The notes under the pieces are model-generated. The model was not told where the DNA came from. It did not search any database and saw only the letters and a list, made by a program, of their open reading frames with translations. The position numbers were made by a program, and so were the translations under genes. From contig NC_083711.1 in NCBI RefSeq assembly GCF_033118175.1, positions 44,340,001 to 44,404,000 of the forward strand: a stretch of 64,000 nucleotides of DNA. The letters run 5' to 3'. Position 1 is the first letter of the stretch; every line of letters begins with the position of its first letter. Shown piece by piece: positions 1 through 11,516 of the stretch. The DNA comes from Dama dama. Its lineage: Eukaryota; Chordata; Mammalia; Artiodactyla; Cervidae.

Positions 1-790
1 ATCTATACAGTAGTCACAGGAGAGCCAGGACACCTGGATCTATATCCATCTATTGACTCATGGCTAGGGTTAGCTTGAGACCCTCCTACTTGGACAAGGT
101 TCTGTATCCAGAAGGGAAAGGGAAAAATATTAATGGCACAAAAATTGACTGATGATAAAAAAGGAAATTCTACAGGATTTGGACGGGGATGACCTGACCC
201 CTCCCCCATGCTGGATAATGACACGCCTGCCTCCCAGTGCTTCACCAGGACCGGAGGCCGCCTTAATGCCCGATCCAGGGCCAGGTGAAGTTTCTGCAAC
301 AGCCACTGCTCCTCTGCCAGCTTTCCCGGAGTTCGTAGAGCCACCGTTTGGGCAGGCTCTGATCCCGGTGACAGAAGCCTCTGGGCAACACTTCCAGGAT
401 CCGGCTCCAACCGAACTGCCCAAGCTATACCCGCCTCTCCCGGTGAGTACTGACAAGAAGGGGAGGGAGATGTTGGAATTAAGCAGAGACTGCGCTCTGC
501 CAGAGAGCCGGAGGGAATAAAAGAGAACAGACAAGAGACTTACAGTGCTAGCTGCTGCTCGGGAAAAGTCTATCTCGGGCCCTCCGGAAAACCTCATCTG
601 CCCCAGGGACAGGACAGTCCTTCAGCCGGTCCCAAGGGAGGCCCTGGGCCCATTACAGCCAAACCAGTGTGCCTGGCGCCGAGCTTTTGGCCACTAGAAG
701 AATGAATGCCCTAAGGCAAGGAAGAGGAAGCTCCTGCAGTTGTGGGGCTTGCTGACCTGGAAATTAACTAGGGCTGCTAGGGCTCAGAGA
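1..790 (+). pseudogene. ERV gag remnant (MA/p12-like and zinc-knuckle parts, capsid lost)
   Basis: An open stretch at 152-520 is rich in proline and acidic residues and contains a Leu-Tyr-Pro-Pro-Leu-Pro motif near 424-441, as in the p12 region of gammaretroviral Gag. Sequence around 660-705 translates to a damaged zinc knuckle: the second cysteine is arginine and a stop codon replaces the residue after Gly-His. Only about 200 bases separate the proline-rich part from the knuckle, so most of capsid is deleted. Gag would build the virion core; this copy cannot. The left edge of the window cuts it. Confidence 0.65.
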
Positions 791-795
791 TATCA

Positions 796-1242
796 GGTCC
801 CTGAGAGCCCATGGTAACCGTAAAAGTGGGGGACCAAAACATTGACTTCATGGTGGATACAGAACTGTCAGTAGTAACAAAACCTGTGGCACCTCTGTCC
901 ACAAAGACTACCGCTGTAACTGGGGTATCGAAAGAAGAGATGATTAAATCGTTTTGCCAGCCCAGAAAATGTCAGATGGGGGGGGGGGGGCACCAAGTGA
1001 TTCATGAATTCCTCTACATTCCTGAGTGCCCAGTACCCCTATTGGGAAGAGACTTGCTCTCCAAACTAGGAGCACAAGTGACTTTCTCCCCTGAGGAGAG
1101 GCCCACCTTCTGGACGGACTCTATAACTTATTTGCCCTCTCTCTCAATACCAACCCAAGATGAGTGGAGGTTGCATGAGCCTCTGAAGGCAGAACCGGGT
1201 GGGCCAGAAGAGCATGAGGGAGCTAACTCAATTATTCCGTGA
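796..1242 (+). pseudogene. ERV protease remnant
   Basis: The 143-residue open frame at 811-1242 shows the retropepsin layout: a short beta-strand leader, the active-site loop and a downstream Leu-Leu-Gly-Arg-Asp motif. The catalytic triplet is Asp-Thr-Glu where functional proteases have Asp-Thr-Gly, so the active site is mutated. A run of 13 G at 978-990 lies inside the frame and is a likely source of length error or frameshift. The frame then reads into the protease/RT linker and closes at 1242, before the RT start. The ATG at 811 is fortuitous, since retroviral protease is made from a Gag-Pol readthrough product. Confidence 0.8.
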
Positions 1243-1292
1243 GGTCTGGGTGGAAGACAACACCCCCTCCCCCCAGGCTGGCTAAACATCAT

Positions 1293-1985
1293 GCCCCAGT
1301 GATAATGGAACTCAAACCAGGCGCCATCCTGGTTAGAGGGTGCCAGTACCCCCTATGGATGGAGGACTGAACCGGCATATTGCCCAACATCAATAGATTG
1401 AAACAAGCAGGCATTCTGGTAGAGTGCCAGTCGGCTTGGAATACGCCAATCCTGCCAGTCAAAAGGGAAGGAGGACAGGACTATAGGCCTGTACAAGATC
1501 TCAGGCTAGTCAACCAGGCTACTGTGACTTTACATCCCACTGTTCCAAACCCCTATACCTTACTTAGCCTCCTCCCACCGAGGACTAAAGTTTACACTTG
1601 CCTAGATCTCAAGGATGCCTTCTTCTGCATACGCCTCGCCCCAGCGTCACAGCCCATCTTTGCCTTTGAATGGGAAGATCCAGTGGGGAGCACCAAACAA
1701 CAGCTCATCTGGACTCCCCCAGAAGGGTTTAAAAACTTCCCAGCCATCTTTGGGGAAGCCTTGGCTTCTGATCTGGACTCATTCCATCTGGAAGAGTATG
1801 GATGTCAGCTCCTACAATAGGGGGATGACCTGCTGCTGGCTGCCTGAGACCAAGGAAAAATGCTGGAAAGGGACAAATGCACTGCTCCAGCTGTTGATGG
1901 AAGCAGGTTACCGGGTGTCGAAGAAGAAGGCACAGATCTACAAAGAGGAGGTAAGGTATCTGGGGTTTGTTTTAAAGGGCTCAAG
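1293..1985 (+). pseudogene. ERV reverse transcriptase remnant
   Basis: The RT amino-terminal segment is recognisable from about 1293, with stops before 1380. The frame at 1380-1820 carries the conserved tyrosine-arginine-proline-valine-glutamine-aspartate motif, the Leu-Asp-Leu-Lys-Asp-Ala-Phe-Phe catalytic motif A and the motif B region. At motif C the first two residues of the metal-binding box are replaced by a TAG stop plus glycine (1818-1829), leaving Gly-Asp-Asp. After about 1970 the sequence jumps from the thumb region to RNase H, which indicates a deletion of the connection domain. It cannot make an active polymerase. Confidence 0.85.
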
Positions 1986-2960
1986 GTTCCAGACCCTAAT
2001 TGGGTCCTATATACTGATGGCACTAGCCTGATAAAACAGGGACAACAGCTCTCGGGTATTCCAAAGTGGAAGGGGCCATCAAGACTGAAAAGAGAGGGTG
2101 GGAATTGCCAAGTGGCAAATTATTGGTACTAGAGGAGCTGGCACACACTCTGGTAAGCCAAACACACCAAGCGACCCACCTAGGCTATGCTGCCTGCTCA
2201 CAGGTTAATGCTGCCTCTTGGGTATTCAGACAAAAACCTCCGGGTATTCAACTGAAAGGCACACTGCCCCTTGAACACCTGGGAGTGGACTTCACTGAAA
2301 TGAAACCTCACCGACACTACCGTTATGGTCATGGTATGTGCATTCTTGAGATGGGTAAAAGCTTTTCCTACCTGGACTGAAAGAGAATCAGAAGTATCCC
2401 GGTGCCTGATTAGGGAAATGGTTCCTAGATTTGGATTTCCTACCAGCATTGGATCAGGCAATGGCCCGGCTTTTGTAGCTGATTTAGTATAACAAGTAAG
2501 CAAAACTTTAAACTGCACACTGCATATAGGCCCAGAGTTCTGAGATGGTGGAAGGAACCAACCGGACACTTAAAGAGACTCTCCAAGTGGATCAGAGAGA
2601 CTGACTGCTCCTGAGTGGACTTGCTCCCAATGGCTCTACTCAGACTCAGGATGACCCCACAGTCCCAAGGCTATTCTCCACACGAAATTGTGTATGGGAG
2701 GCCTCCTCCCATAAGAAAACAGGTGTCAACAAATTTGCCTCAGGTAAGAGGGGATAGGATTTCACAGCAGATGGAACTGGGTAAGGTAATAAATCGGGTA
2801 ACTAAGTTTGTACAAGAAAGGGTGCCGTTCCCTCTTGGGGAACAGATTCATGAGTTTACACTTGGTGACCAAGTATGGGTCAAAGATTGGAAACATTATT
2901 TGCTAGCCCTTTGGTGAAAGGGCCCTTATGTTATTCTAACTACCCCTACTGCAGTTAAAG
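1986..2960 (+). pseudogene. ERV RNase H and integrase remnants
   Basis: An RNase H start (Val-Leu-Tyr-Thr-Asp-Gly) is readable near 2005, immediately after the RT deletion. The integrase zinc-binding histidines and part of the catalytic core (Val-Asp-Phe-Thr-Glu) are readable at 2090-2310, then several stops and frame changes break the core. The integrase carboxy-terminal domain is open at 2615-2917. These would have removed RNA from hybrids and joined viral DNA to the chromosome. At least three frame changes and multiple stops make the region inert. Confidence 0.75.
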
Positions 2961-3099
2961 TTGCAGGTATTGTCCCTTGATCCATCACACCAGAGCAAAG
3001 AAGGCATACCACGCTGACCCTGACCCGGAGGACGCCGAGTGGACCACCCAGAAGGACCCCACCGACCCACGGGAAACCAAGATCATTCTGAGGAGGAAG

Positions 3100-4391
3100 A
3101 AGAAAACTAGGTCCCAGACGAGCCCTCTACAGGATGGAGCTGGGTAAATGACTCCTGCTGCCTCACCAATGCAATTCGGCCTCACCAATGCAATTCTGAA
3201 CTTGGGTATGTGGGGCTATGCCCCTGTCAGTAATAGACAGACTCCCCTGGTGGGTATCGTCACTCCGTTATGGGGACTTTAACAACAGAAAGGAACTTTC
3301 CTCTCTCTCACCAACCATAACCTTTCTTTGCCCTCTGGTGTTAGAAGAAGCCATCAATGGGCCAGGGACATAGGGTTACATTTAACATGAACACCAGCCT
3401 TACGGAGATAACAAAGGCTTATACCTCATATATGAGAATTAAAGAGGAAAAGGGCTCCCTTACAAAAGGGGGACAGGACTCCTGGTGCCTTGAGCAATAC
3501 TACCAGGTCTGGGATGAATATTTCTGGATGACTCCTGAGAAAGGACAGTTGATTGCCCCTGCTACTATTTGCTGGGAACAAAAAGAACAGAAAGTTGGAT
3601 TTGGAGACCATCCCCTAGACCCAAAAGAATTGTTATTTGTCCCCTGAACAAAGTAAACAAATCTTGGAAGTTACCTATCACCCCAATCAGTCTGCTCAGT
3701 GGCCCGGTTCCGACTGGAAATATAATCCTGGAATCCGCTGGGTAGCCCCCAATGGGACCCAGTGGCTCTGTGGGCTTAACTTATGGCCATGGTTACCAGT
3801 TGGCTGGGTGCGGCGTTGCACATTAGGATTTGCTTTCGCCCATGGCAGAATTAAGCCTAGCCTACACCAGCCTCCAGTAAACCTGCCTTATCTGCATGCA
3901 AGATGGACACGATCTGTGTTCCAATGGTATGACTATGTTGCTGCCTTGTTTATACCCTCTGTAGGGACAACGGATATCATGGTTAAGGTAGAGGCCTTAA
4001 CTAATTTCATTAAACAGGCCCTCTTAGACAGTACTAAAGCCATTGAAGCTTTGAACGAAGAACAGATTCAGATGAGGAAGGCAGTAATTCAAATTAGGAT
4101 GGCATTAGACATACTCACAGCAGCCCAAGGAGGGACTCTGGCGAATGGTGTGCACATCCCTGACCTGTCTGAAGATGTATCTGCTGCCTTGGAGGATATG
4201 CAAAATCAAGTGAAAGCCATGTCTAATGAACTGTTGTTATAGTAATCTTGATCATACTGCTTTGTGGGCCCTGCTTCCTACAATGCCTCGTGAATTTTGT
4301 AACCCAGCGGTTGATAGCATTCTCTCATGTGGGTGCCAGGAGGGCTAAGGTACAATATATCTCAATAAATGATGCTCGTTATGGAAACTAA
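3100..4391 (+). pseudogene. ERV envelope remnant (SU and TM)
   Basis: Surface-unit sequence is open at 3357-3647 and continues in another frame at 3637-4242. It contains a tryptophan-rich Leu-Cys-Gly segment typical of gamma-type envelopes, then an Arg-Trp-Thr-Arg cleavage-like site near 3901, a hydrophobic fusion-peptide-like segment, a heptad coiled-coil stretch and the Leu-Asp-Ile-Leu-Thr-Ala-Ala-Gln-Gly-Gly region. The cysteine cluster that normally follows (CX6CC) is missing through a short deletion near 4135-4165. The transmembrane helix and cytoplasmic tail are readable only in a third frame, 4242-4391. A 20-bp tandem duplication sits near 3158-3197. The product would be non-functional. 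Confidence 0.8.
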
Positions 4392-4400
4392 CAGCATCAA

Positions 4401-4410
4401 GAGGGGGGAA
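4401..4410 (+). other. ERV polypurine tract
   Basis: GAGGGGGGAA immediately precedes a TG start of the LTR-like sequence. This is the expected plus-strand primer site between env and U3. Confidence 0.8.
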
Positions 4411-4797
4411 TGAAGAAGGAATTCATAGGGCCTGGACTCCATCTCAGGCCTGTCTGTGCTGATCATGTGCGGCCACCTCTCCTTTGGACTCTGAACTCTG
4501 TGCTTAGCGTCTGTGGGAATGACAATGGAAGGATAAGACCCCCCTCTGGGCAGGGGAATCTTGAAGAAGAGAAAACAGACACTAATCACCCCTGCCTCCG
4601 GACACTATCTATCAGAATGTAAGCACAGGCTTATCGGTTATTAACTATTTGGAATGTAACTGCGGGCTTATTGATTACTGACTGTTTGAACACATAACAC
4701 GTGAATGATGGGGTTATTGTAGTTGTATTTACCCTTCCTTTGTTTATGTAAGTCTTAAGGGAATTGGGGTAGTGGGTTTGGACGCGTACACATGGGG

Positions 4798-4804
4798 TAT
4801 AAAA
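4798..4804 (+). promoter_or_regulatory. LTR TATA box
   Basis: TATAAAA lies 72 bases upstream of the LTR poly(A) signal, the usual spacing in a compact gamma-type R region. It probably fixed the start of R in the ancestral LTR. Confidence 0.65.
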
Positions 4805-4869
4805 GATTTTCACAAATGCTGGTCGGGGTCCTTGGCTAAGAGGAGACTCTGCCTTGGGCCCGCCGGTGT

Positions 4870-4875
4870 AATAAA
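4870..4875 (+). terminator. LTR polyadenylation signal
   Basis: AATAAA is followed 15 bases later by a pure A tract starting at 4891, which marks the cleavage and polyadenylation point of the retroviral RNA. Confidence 0.8.
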
Positions 4876-4890
4876 CTGCACTCCACTATC

Positions 4891-4904
4891 AAAAAAAAAA
4901 AAAA
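4891..4904 (+). repeat. Poly(A) tract joining ERV to L1
   Basis: Fourteen A residues are followed by TTAAGGCAG. The intact L1 copy at 62165-62180 has CTTAAAAATTAGGGCAG at the same place, so the junction falls at a TT/AAAA site, the consensus cut of the L1 endonuclease. Part of the A run may be target-site duplication. Confidence 0.75.
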
Positions 4905-7698
4905 TTAAGGCAGAAATAAATGCAATAGAAACTAAAGAGACCATAACAAAAATCAACAAAGCTAAAAGCTGGTTTTTTGAAAAAATAAACAAAATTGACA
5001 AACCATTAGCAAGACTCATGAAGAAACAAAGAGAGAAGAACCAAATTAGCAAAATTAGAAGTGAAAATGGAGAGATCACAACAGACAACACTGAAATACA
5101 AAGGATCATAAGAGACTACTACCAGCAGCTCTATGCCAATAAAATGGACAACTTGGATGAAATGGACAAATTCTTAGAAAAGTATAACTTTCCAAAACTG
5201 AACCAGGAAGAAATAGAAGATCTTAACGGACCCATCACAGGCAAGGAAATCGAAACTGTCATCAAAAATCTTCCAGCAAACAAAAGCCTAGGACCAGATG
5301 GCTTCACAGCTGAATTCTACCAAAAATTTAGAGAAGAGCTAACACCTATCTTACTCAAACTCTTCCAGAAAATTGCAGAAGAAGGTAAACTTCCAAACTC
5401 ATTCTATGAGGCCACCATCACCCTAATTCCAAAACCAGACAAAGATGCCACAAAAAAAGAAAACTACAGGCCAATATCACTGATGAACATAGATGCAAAA
5501 ATCCTTAACAAAATTCTAGCAAACAGAATCCAACAACATATTAAAAAAATCATACACCACGACCAAGTGGGCTTTATCCCAGGAATGCAAGGATTCTTCA
5601 ATATCCGCAAATCAATTAATGTAATACACCACATTAACAAATTGAAAGATAAAAACCATATGATTATCTCAATAGATGCAGAGAAAGCCTTTGACAAAAT
5701 TCAACACTCATTTATGATTAAAACTCTCCAAAAAGCAGGAATAGAAGGAACATACCTCAACATAATAAAAGCTATATATGACAAACCCACAGCAAGCATC
5801 ACCCTCAATGGTGAAAAATTGAAAGCATTTCCCCTGAAATCAGGAACAAGACAAGGATGCCCACTCTCACCACTACTATTCAACATAGTGTTGGAAGTTT
5901 TGGCCACAGCAATCAGAGCAGAAAAAGAAGTAAAAGGAATCCAGATAGGAAAAGAAGAAGTGAAACTCTCACTGTTTGCAGATGACATGATCCTCTACAT
6001 AGAAAACCCTAAAGACTCTACCAGAAAATTACTAGAGCTAATCAATGAATATAGTAAAGTTGCAGGATATAAAATTAACACACAGAAATCCCTTGCATTC
6101 CTATATACTAACAATGAAAAAACAGAAAGAGAAATTAAGGAAACAATACCATTCACCATTGCAACAAAAAGAATAAAATACTTAGGAGTATATCTACCTA
6201 AAGAAACAAAAGACCTATACACAGAAAACTATAAAACACTGATGAAAGAAATCGAAGAGGACACAAACAGATGGAGAAACATACCGTGTTCATGGATTGG
6301 AAGAATCAATATTGTCAAAATGGCTATTCTACCCAAAGCAATCTATAGATTCAATGCAATCCCTATCAAGCTACCAATGGTAATTTTCACAGAACTAGAC
6401 CAAAGAATTTCACAATTTGTATGGAAATACAAAAAACCTCAAATAGCCAAAGTAATCTTGAGAAAGAAGAATGGAACTGAAGGAATCAACCTGCCTGACT
6501 TCAGACTCTACTACAAAGCCACAGTCATCAAGACAGTATGGTACTGGCACAAAGACAGAAATATAGATCAATGGAACAGAATAGAAAGCCCAGAGATAAA
6601 TCCACGGACCTATGGACACCTTATCTTTGCCAAAGGAGGCAAGGATATACAATGGAAAAAAGACAACCTCTTTAACAAGTGGTGCTGGGATAACTGGTCA
6701 ACCACTTGTAAAAGAATGAAACTAGAACACTTTCTAACACCATACACTAAAATAAACTCAAAATGGATTAAAGATCTACACGTGAGACCAGAAACTATAA
6801 AACTCCTAGAGGAGAACATAGGCAAAACACTCTCCGACATAAATCACAGCAAGATCCTCTATGACCCACCTCCCAGAATATTGGAAATAAAAGCAAAAAT
6901 AAAAAATGGGACCTAATGAAACTTAAAAGCTTTTGCACTACAAAGGAAACTATAAGTAAGGTGAAAAGACAGCCTTCAGAATGGGAGAAAATAATAGCAA
7001 ATGAAGAAACAGACAAAGGATTAATCTCAAAAATATACAAGCAACTCCTGCAGCTCAATTCCAGAAAAATAAATGACCCAATCAAAAACTGGGCCAAAGA
7101 ACTAAACAGACATTTCTCCAAAGAAGACATACAGATGGCTAACAAACACATGAAAAGATGCTCAACATCACTCATTATTAGAGAAATGCAAATCAAAACC
7201 ACAATGAGGTACCATTACACGCCAGTCAGGATGGCTGCTATCCAAAAGTCTACAAGCAATAAATGCTGGAGAGGGTGTGGAGAAAAGGGAACCCTCTTAC
7301 ACTGTTGGTGGGAATGCAAACTAGTACAGCCGCTATGGAGAACAGTGTGGAGATTTCTTAAAAAACTGGAAATAGAACTGCCATATGACCTAGCAATCCC
7401 ACTTCTGGGCATACACACTGAGGAAACCAGATCTGAAAGAGACACATGCACCCCAATGTTCATTGCAGCACTGTTTATAATAGCCAGGACATGGAAGCAA
7501 CCTAGATGCCCATCAGCAGATGAATGGATAAGGAAGCTATAGTACATATACACCATGGAATATTACTCAGCCATTAAAAAGAATTCATTTGAATCAGTCC
7601 TAATGAGATGGATGAAGCTGGAGCCCCTTATACAGAGTGAAGTAAGCCAGAAAGACAAAGAACATTTCAGCATACTAACACATATATATGGAATTTAG
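4905..7698 (+). pseudogene. L1 ORF2p remnant (reverse transcriptase and Cys-rich domain)
   Basis: ORF2p nicks DNA and reverse-transcribes L1 RNA. Here the endonuclease domain is absent, but the RT domain is open from 4905 to 6916, with the Phe-Ala-Asp-Asp catalytic box at 5974-5985. A one-base loss near 6905 shifts the frame; the downstream frame 6916-7542 holds the carboxy-terminal zinc-like motif CX3CX7HX4C. A TGG-to-TAG change at 7540-7542 cuts off the last 52 codons, which end naturally at 7698. The ATG at 4772 in the retroviral LTR makes a chimeric open frame with L1 and is not a true start. Two lesions over 2.8 kb suggest a fairly recent copy. Confidence 0.9.
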
Positions 7699-7923
7699 AA
7701 AGATGGTAATGATAACCCTATATGCAAAACAGAAAAAGAGACACAGAAATACAGAACAGACTTTTGAACTCTGTGGGAGAAGACAAGGGTGGGATGTTTC
7801 GAGAGGAATCGGGTGGAGAGGGAGATGGGAGCGGGGATTGGGATGGGGAAGACGTGTAAATCCATGGCTGATTCATATCAATGTATGACAAAACCCACTG
7901 AAAAAAATAAATAAATAAATAAA
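4905..7923 (+). mobile_element. Ruminant L1, 3' two-thirds of ORF2 plus 3' UTR
   Basis: The sequence matches the other young L1 copies in this window along its length (for example 60262-63034 on both strands). It begins inside ORF2 at the ERV junction; the missing 5' part should lie to the left of the window, beyond the ERV. The 3' UTR includes the G-rich stretch near 7800-7860 and ends in an AAAT-rich tail at about 7900-7923. Confidence 0.9.
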
Positions 7924-9618
7924 TTTCCTAGTGTTCATGATGCCATCCTAGGTACTATTCTAATGTGTATAAATTTTATTTTATATGCAATATAATTAAA
8001 GGGTCCATTATAAAAATAAATCTGGAATTAATTCAAGAAATTTTAAAAAGACAATATAAATAATTCTTCATATAGCTAATATCTATTGCAGTAATGCAGT
8101 TTACTTAGAAACATATGAAATATAATTTATATTTTCCAATATTATTTGAAAATGAAAATGTGAGTATGCTCAAACTTATCCGTGTATCTGAATGTATATT
8201 ATTTATATTGAATCTCAAAATCAAATTTGTCTTTTAATGGTAGTCAGAACACTAATATTTATTACATTCTCAGGGATACATCATGATTCCTTTTTCAATC
8301 ATTCATCACATAATAAACATGTAAACTATTTTCTATCATAAACTTGTCAATATATACAATAGAGGTTCATTTTCAAACTATTTTAAAGAGAAAATTAAAA
8401 TAATGGAACGACAGGTCTAATGTAGGCAAAGGTCTTTGAAAAGTTCTGTATGAAATAAAGAGGCTCACTACTTTTGAAGGGATTTATAATATGAGCTTTA
8501 TCAAAATATTTATTAACTTCTGTACTGTTTCCTATTATGAAAGTGCTTAGGAATTTTCAAGGCAACCAGTTCTGTCCTTCCATTAAAATTATAAAGACAT
8601 GGAGAAAATAAGGCCCCAATATAGTACTTAAAACATCAACTAAAATGTTATCTAAATTTAATATAAGAATTCAGAATAATTTAAGTACTTATTTCTTACA
8701 CCCAGGCTTCCCCTCATAATAAATAACACATTTTAATTTTTCCCTGTTGTCCTATGTGTCCTTCCTCAACACTCTCCTCAAATAATGGTCCACAATAGAG
8801 AGACAAAACAAATCATTAGGTCTTCAAATACATTTTAGAAACACTGAGATTTAAAAAGCTGAGTTTTTAAATTACATTAGTTCATAGCTTATTCCTTAAT
8901 CTGAGTTTCTCATATGAAGACTTAATGAGTAAAAAATTCCTGGATAAAAAGTCTCGCTAAAATTTCAAAAATTAGGGAAGTAAGATAGAAACACAACTAC
9001 CTCCACCTGGGAAAATTATAAAGCATACAGTGACCAAATAAAGTTTATATAAAAATATTAGAATCAAGTAATGTAATGCACCAAATTGTTAATGTCAGTT
9101 CCCCAAAAGACATCTTGAATGAGCAAGGTTACTTTCTTTAAATAGCAGAGCCATACTTGAAAAAATAGACAGTATAAATAATTATTTGATATTTAAAAGG
9201 ACAATTTGGTTACATACACCATACTTTCACTGAAAGCTTACCTATCACAAATGACTTCAGCTGAATCTTAGCCAGAGAATCAAAACACATAAGCCCTTGA
9301 TTCACTAGAGGTTGAACTCCCTCCTTTTCCTCCCTAACACAATGGCCCAAGCATCACTATTCTGAAAGTTTCCAAAAGCCTGGTGCAAATAGACAACAAT
9401 ATACTTTTCCTGTCTTTATCTTTTTATACAATTCTCAAGTCTGTGACATTCTTAAAGACTCTTTAACAATATTGATACCGAAACATTTGCAGTATCTTTG
9501 TGTGCTCTTTATTAGTGAAATTTATTTAAGTGTAGTAAGTACATTGTATTCTTAAAAGTTATCTCTTTGGTTTGGGGATTTTTTTTCATAAGCATGGAAT
9601 CTATAAACCTAATTAAAA
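7924..9618. other. AT-rich sequence, nothing recognised
   Basis: No open frame of note, splice-flanked exon, RNA gene or known repeat was recognised. Composition is strongly AT-rich and typical of intergenic or deep intronic DNA. Confidence 0.5.
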
Positions 9619-9622
9619 CACA

Positions 9623-9658
<36 letters not shown>
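9619..9658. repeat. (CA)n microsatellite
   Basis: About twenty CA units with one TA interruption lie just upstream of the BovB 5' region. Tracts of this length are usually length-polymorphic. Confidence 0.95.
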
Positions 9659-9660
<2 letters not shown>

Positions 9661-10774
9661 TAAAGAAAAGTACTAGGGATGCTGGGGCAACTTTGAGGAG
9701 ATATTCCACGTCCAAGGGCAAAGGAGAAGCCCTAGTCTGATGGTGGGGGGGGGGGGGTAGAACTACATTTAGAATCAAACCCCATACCCACCAGAGGCAC
9801 TCAGAGGGCTCAAACATACCTTGTGCACACCAGGACCCAGAGACCCCACAGAGACTGAGACAAAACTATATTTGGGTGTCTCCTGAGGAGGTACAGGTCA
9901 GCAGTGGGCCGCTGCGGGGCCAGGACTCTGGGTGCAGTAGACCTGGCTGTGGCATAAGCCCTATGGGAGGAGGTCATCATTAACCCCACCATAGAGCCAC
10001 CAGAACTTACACAGGACTGGGGAAACAGACTCTGGGAGGGCACAAACAAAACCCTGTGTGCACCAGGACCCAGGAGAAAGGAGCAGTGACCCCACAAGAC
10101 ACTGACCCAGACTTGCCCATGAGTGTCCAGGAGTCTCTGGTGGAGGCATGGGTCAGCGGTGGCCTGCTGCAGGGCTGGGGGCACTGAGTGTAGCAGTGCA
10201 TGCATGGGACCTTTTGAAGAAGGTCACCATTATCTTCATTACCTGCACCATAGTGTGGCCTCAGGTCAAATAATAGGGAGGAAACACAGTCCCACACTTC
10301 TATAGAAAATTAGATTAAAGATTTACTGATCATGGCCTTGCCCATCAAAACAAGACCCAGCTTCCCCCTGAGTCAGTCTCCACCCTTCAGGAAGCTTCCA
10401 TAAGCCTCTTATCCTTCTCCATCAGAGGGCAGACAGACTGAAAATATCACAGAAAACTAACCAATCTGATCACATGGACCACAGCCTTGTCTAACTCAAT
10501 GAGACTATGAGCCATGCCTTGTAGAGCCACCCAAGATGGACGGATCATGGTGGAGAGTTCTGACAAAACATGGTCCATTGGAGAAGGGAATGGCAAACCA
10601 CTTCAGTATTCTTGCCTTGGGAACCCCATGAACAGTATGAAAAGGCAAAAAGATAGGACATTGAAAGATGAACTCCCCTGGTCGCTAGGGGCCCAATATG
10701 CTACTGGAGATCAGTGGAGAAATAACACCAGAAAGAAAGAAGAGACAGAGCCAATGGAAAAACAACAATGAGAC

Positions 10775-11284
10775 GTGGATGTGACTGGTGATGGAAGTAA
10801 AGTCAGATGCTGTGAAGAACAATATTGTATAGGAACCTGGAATGTTAGGTCCATGAATCAAAGCAAATTGGAAGTGGTCAAACAGGAGACAGCAAGAGTG
10901 AACATCGACATTTTAGGAGTCAGCAACCTAAAATGCACTGGAATGGGTGAATTTAACTCAGTTGACCATTATATCTACTACTGTGGGCAGGAATTTCTTG
11001 GAAGAAATGGAGTAGCCATCTTAGTCAACAAAAGAGTCCAAAGTGCAGTACTTGGATGCAATCTCAAAAACGACAGAATGATCTCTGTTCATTTTCAAGG
11101 CAAACCATTCAATATCACAGAAATCCAAGTCTATGCCCCAACCTTCAGTAATACTGAAGCTGAAGATGAATGGTTCTATGAAGACCTACTAGGCCTTCTA
11201 GAACTAACACTCAATAAAAGATTTATTTTTGTTATAGGGGACTGGAATGCAAAAGTAGGAAAAGTCAAGAAATACCTGGAGTAA
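10775..11284 (+). pseudogene. BovB copy 1 endonuclease domain remnant
   Basis: The 169-codon open frame shows apurinic-type endonuclease motifs: Gly-Thr-Trp-Asn-Val-Arg-Ser near residue 21, Gln-Val-Tyr-Ala-Pro-Thr near residue 116 and Gly-Asp-Trp-Asn-Ala-Lys-Val-Gly near residue 155. In the second motif, where the other BovB sequence reads Ser-Glu-Leu-Lys-Trp, this copy has Ser-Asn-Leu-Lys-Cys, so the probable catalytic glutamate is gone. The frame stops at 11284, before the conserved Ser-Asp-His segment. Endonuclease nicks the target DNA for target-primed reverse transcription. Confidence 0.85.
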
Positions 11285-11516
11285 TGGGAAAATCTGACCT
11301 TGGAGTATAGAATTAAGCAGGGCAAAGGCAAACAGAGTTTTGCAAGAGGACACACTGGTCATAGCAAATACCCTCTTCCAACAACACAAGGTAAAACTCC
11401 ACACATGGACATCACCAGATGGTCAATACTGAAATCAGATTGATTATATTCTTTGCAGCCAAAGGTGGAGAAGCTCTATACAGTCATCAAAAACAAGACC
11501 GGGAGCCGACTGTGAC

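Larger units (their letters stand above)
4411..4890 (+). repeat. ERV 3' LTR, U3-R only (no U5)
   Basis: The region starts TGAAGAAGG directly after the polypurine tract and contains a TATA box and a poly(A) signal in the right order and spacing. It ends at the expected RNA cleavage point, about 15 bases after AATAAA, with no U5 and no terminal CA. That end matches a polyadenylated retroviral transcript more than an integrated provirus. Confidence 0.75.
1..4904 (+). mobile_element. Decayed class I (gamma-like) endogenous retrovirus, 3' portion
   Basis: Gag, protease, reverse transcriptase, RNase H/integrase and envelope remnants lie in retroviral order on the plus strand, followed by a polypurine tract and one LTR-like U3-R. 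The element enters from beyond the left edge, so its 5' LTR and primer-binding site are not visible. From the gag remnant to the U3-R it spans under 5 kb, well short of a typical 8-9 kb provirus, because capsid and the RT connection region are missing and every frame carries stops or shifts. The 3' end is unusual: it stops about 15 bases after AATAAA and runs into A14, then into L1 ORF2. It is non-coding as it stands. Class I assignment rests on the gag proline motif, RT motifs and the envelope TM region; the exact family is not identified. Confidence 0.85.

Noticed and set aside
4772..6916. A 714-codon open frame starting with ATG
   Set aside because: It starts in the retroviral LTR, crosses the poly(A) tract and then reads L1 ORF2. 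It is a junction artefact and not a real protein.
9819..10260. Two similar blocks considered as a tandem or CRISPR-like repeat
   Set aside because: They are the two related segments of the BovB 5' region. Spacing and number do not fit an array, and this is vertebrate DNA.
9512..10297. Several open frames around the CA tract and GC-richer block
   Set aside because: They lie in a microsatellite and the BovB 5' untranslated region; no protein similarity is visible.
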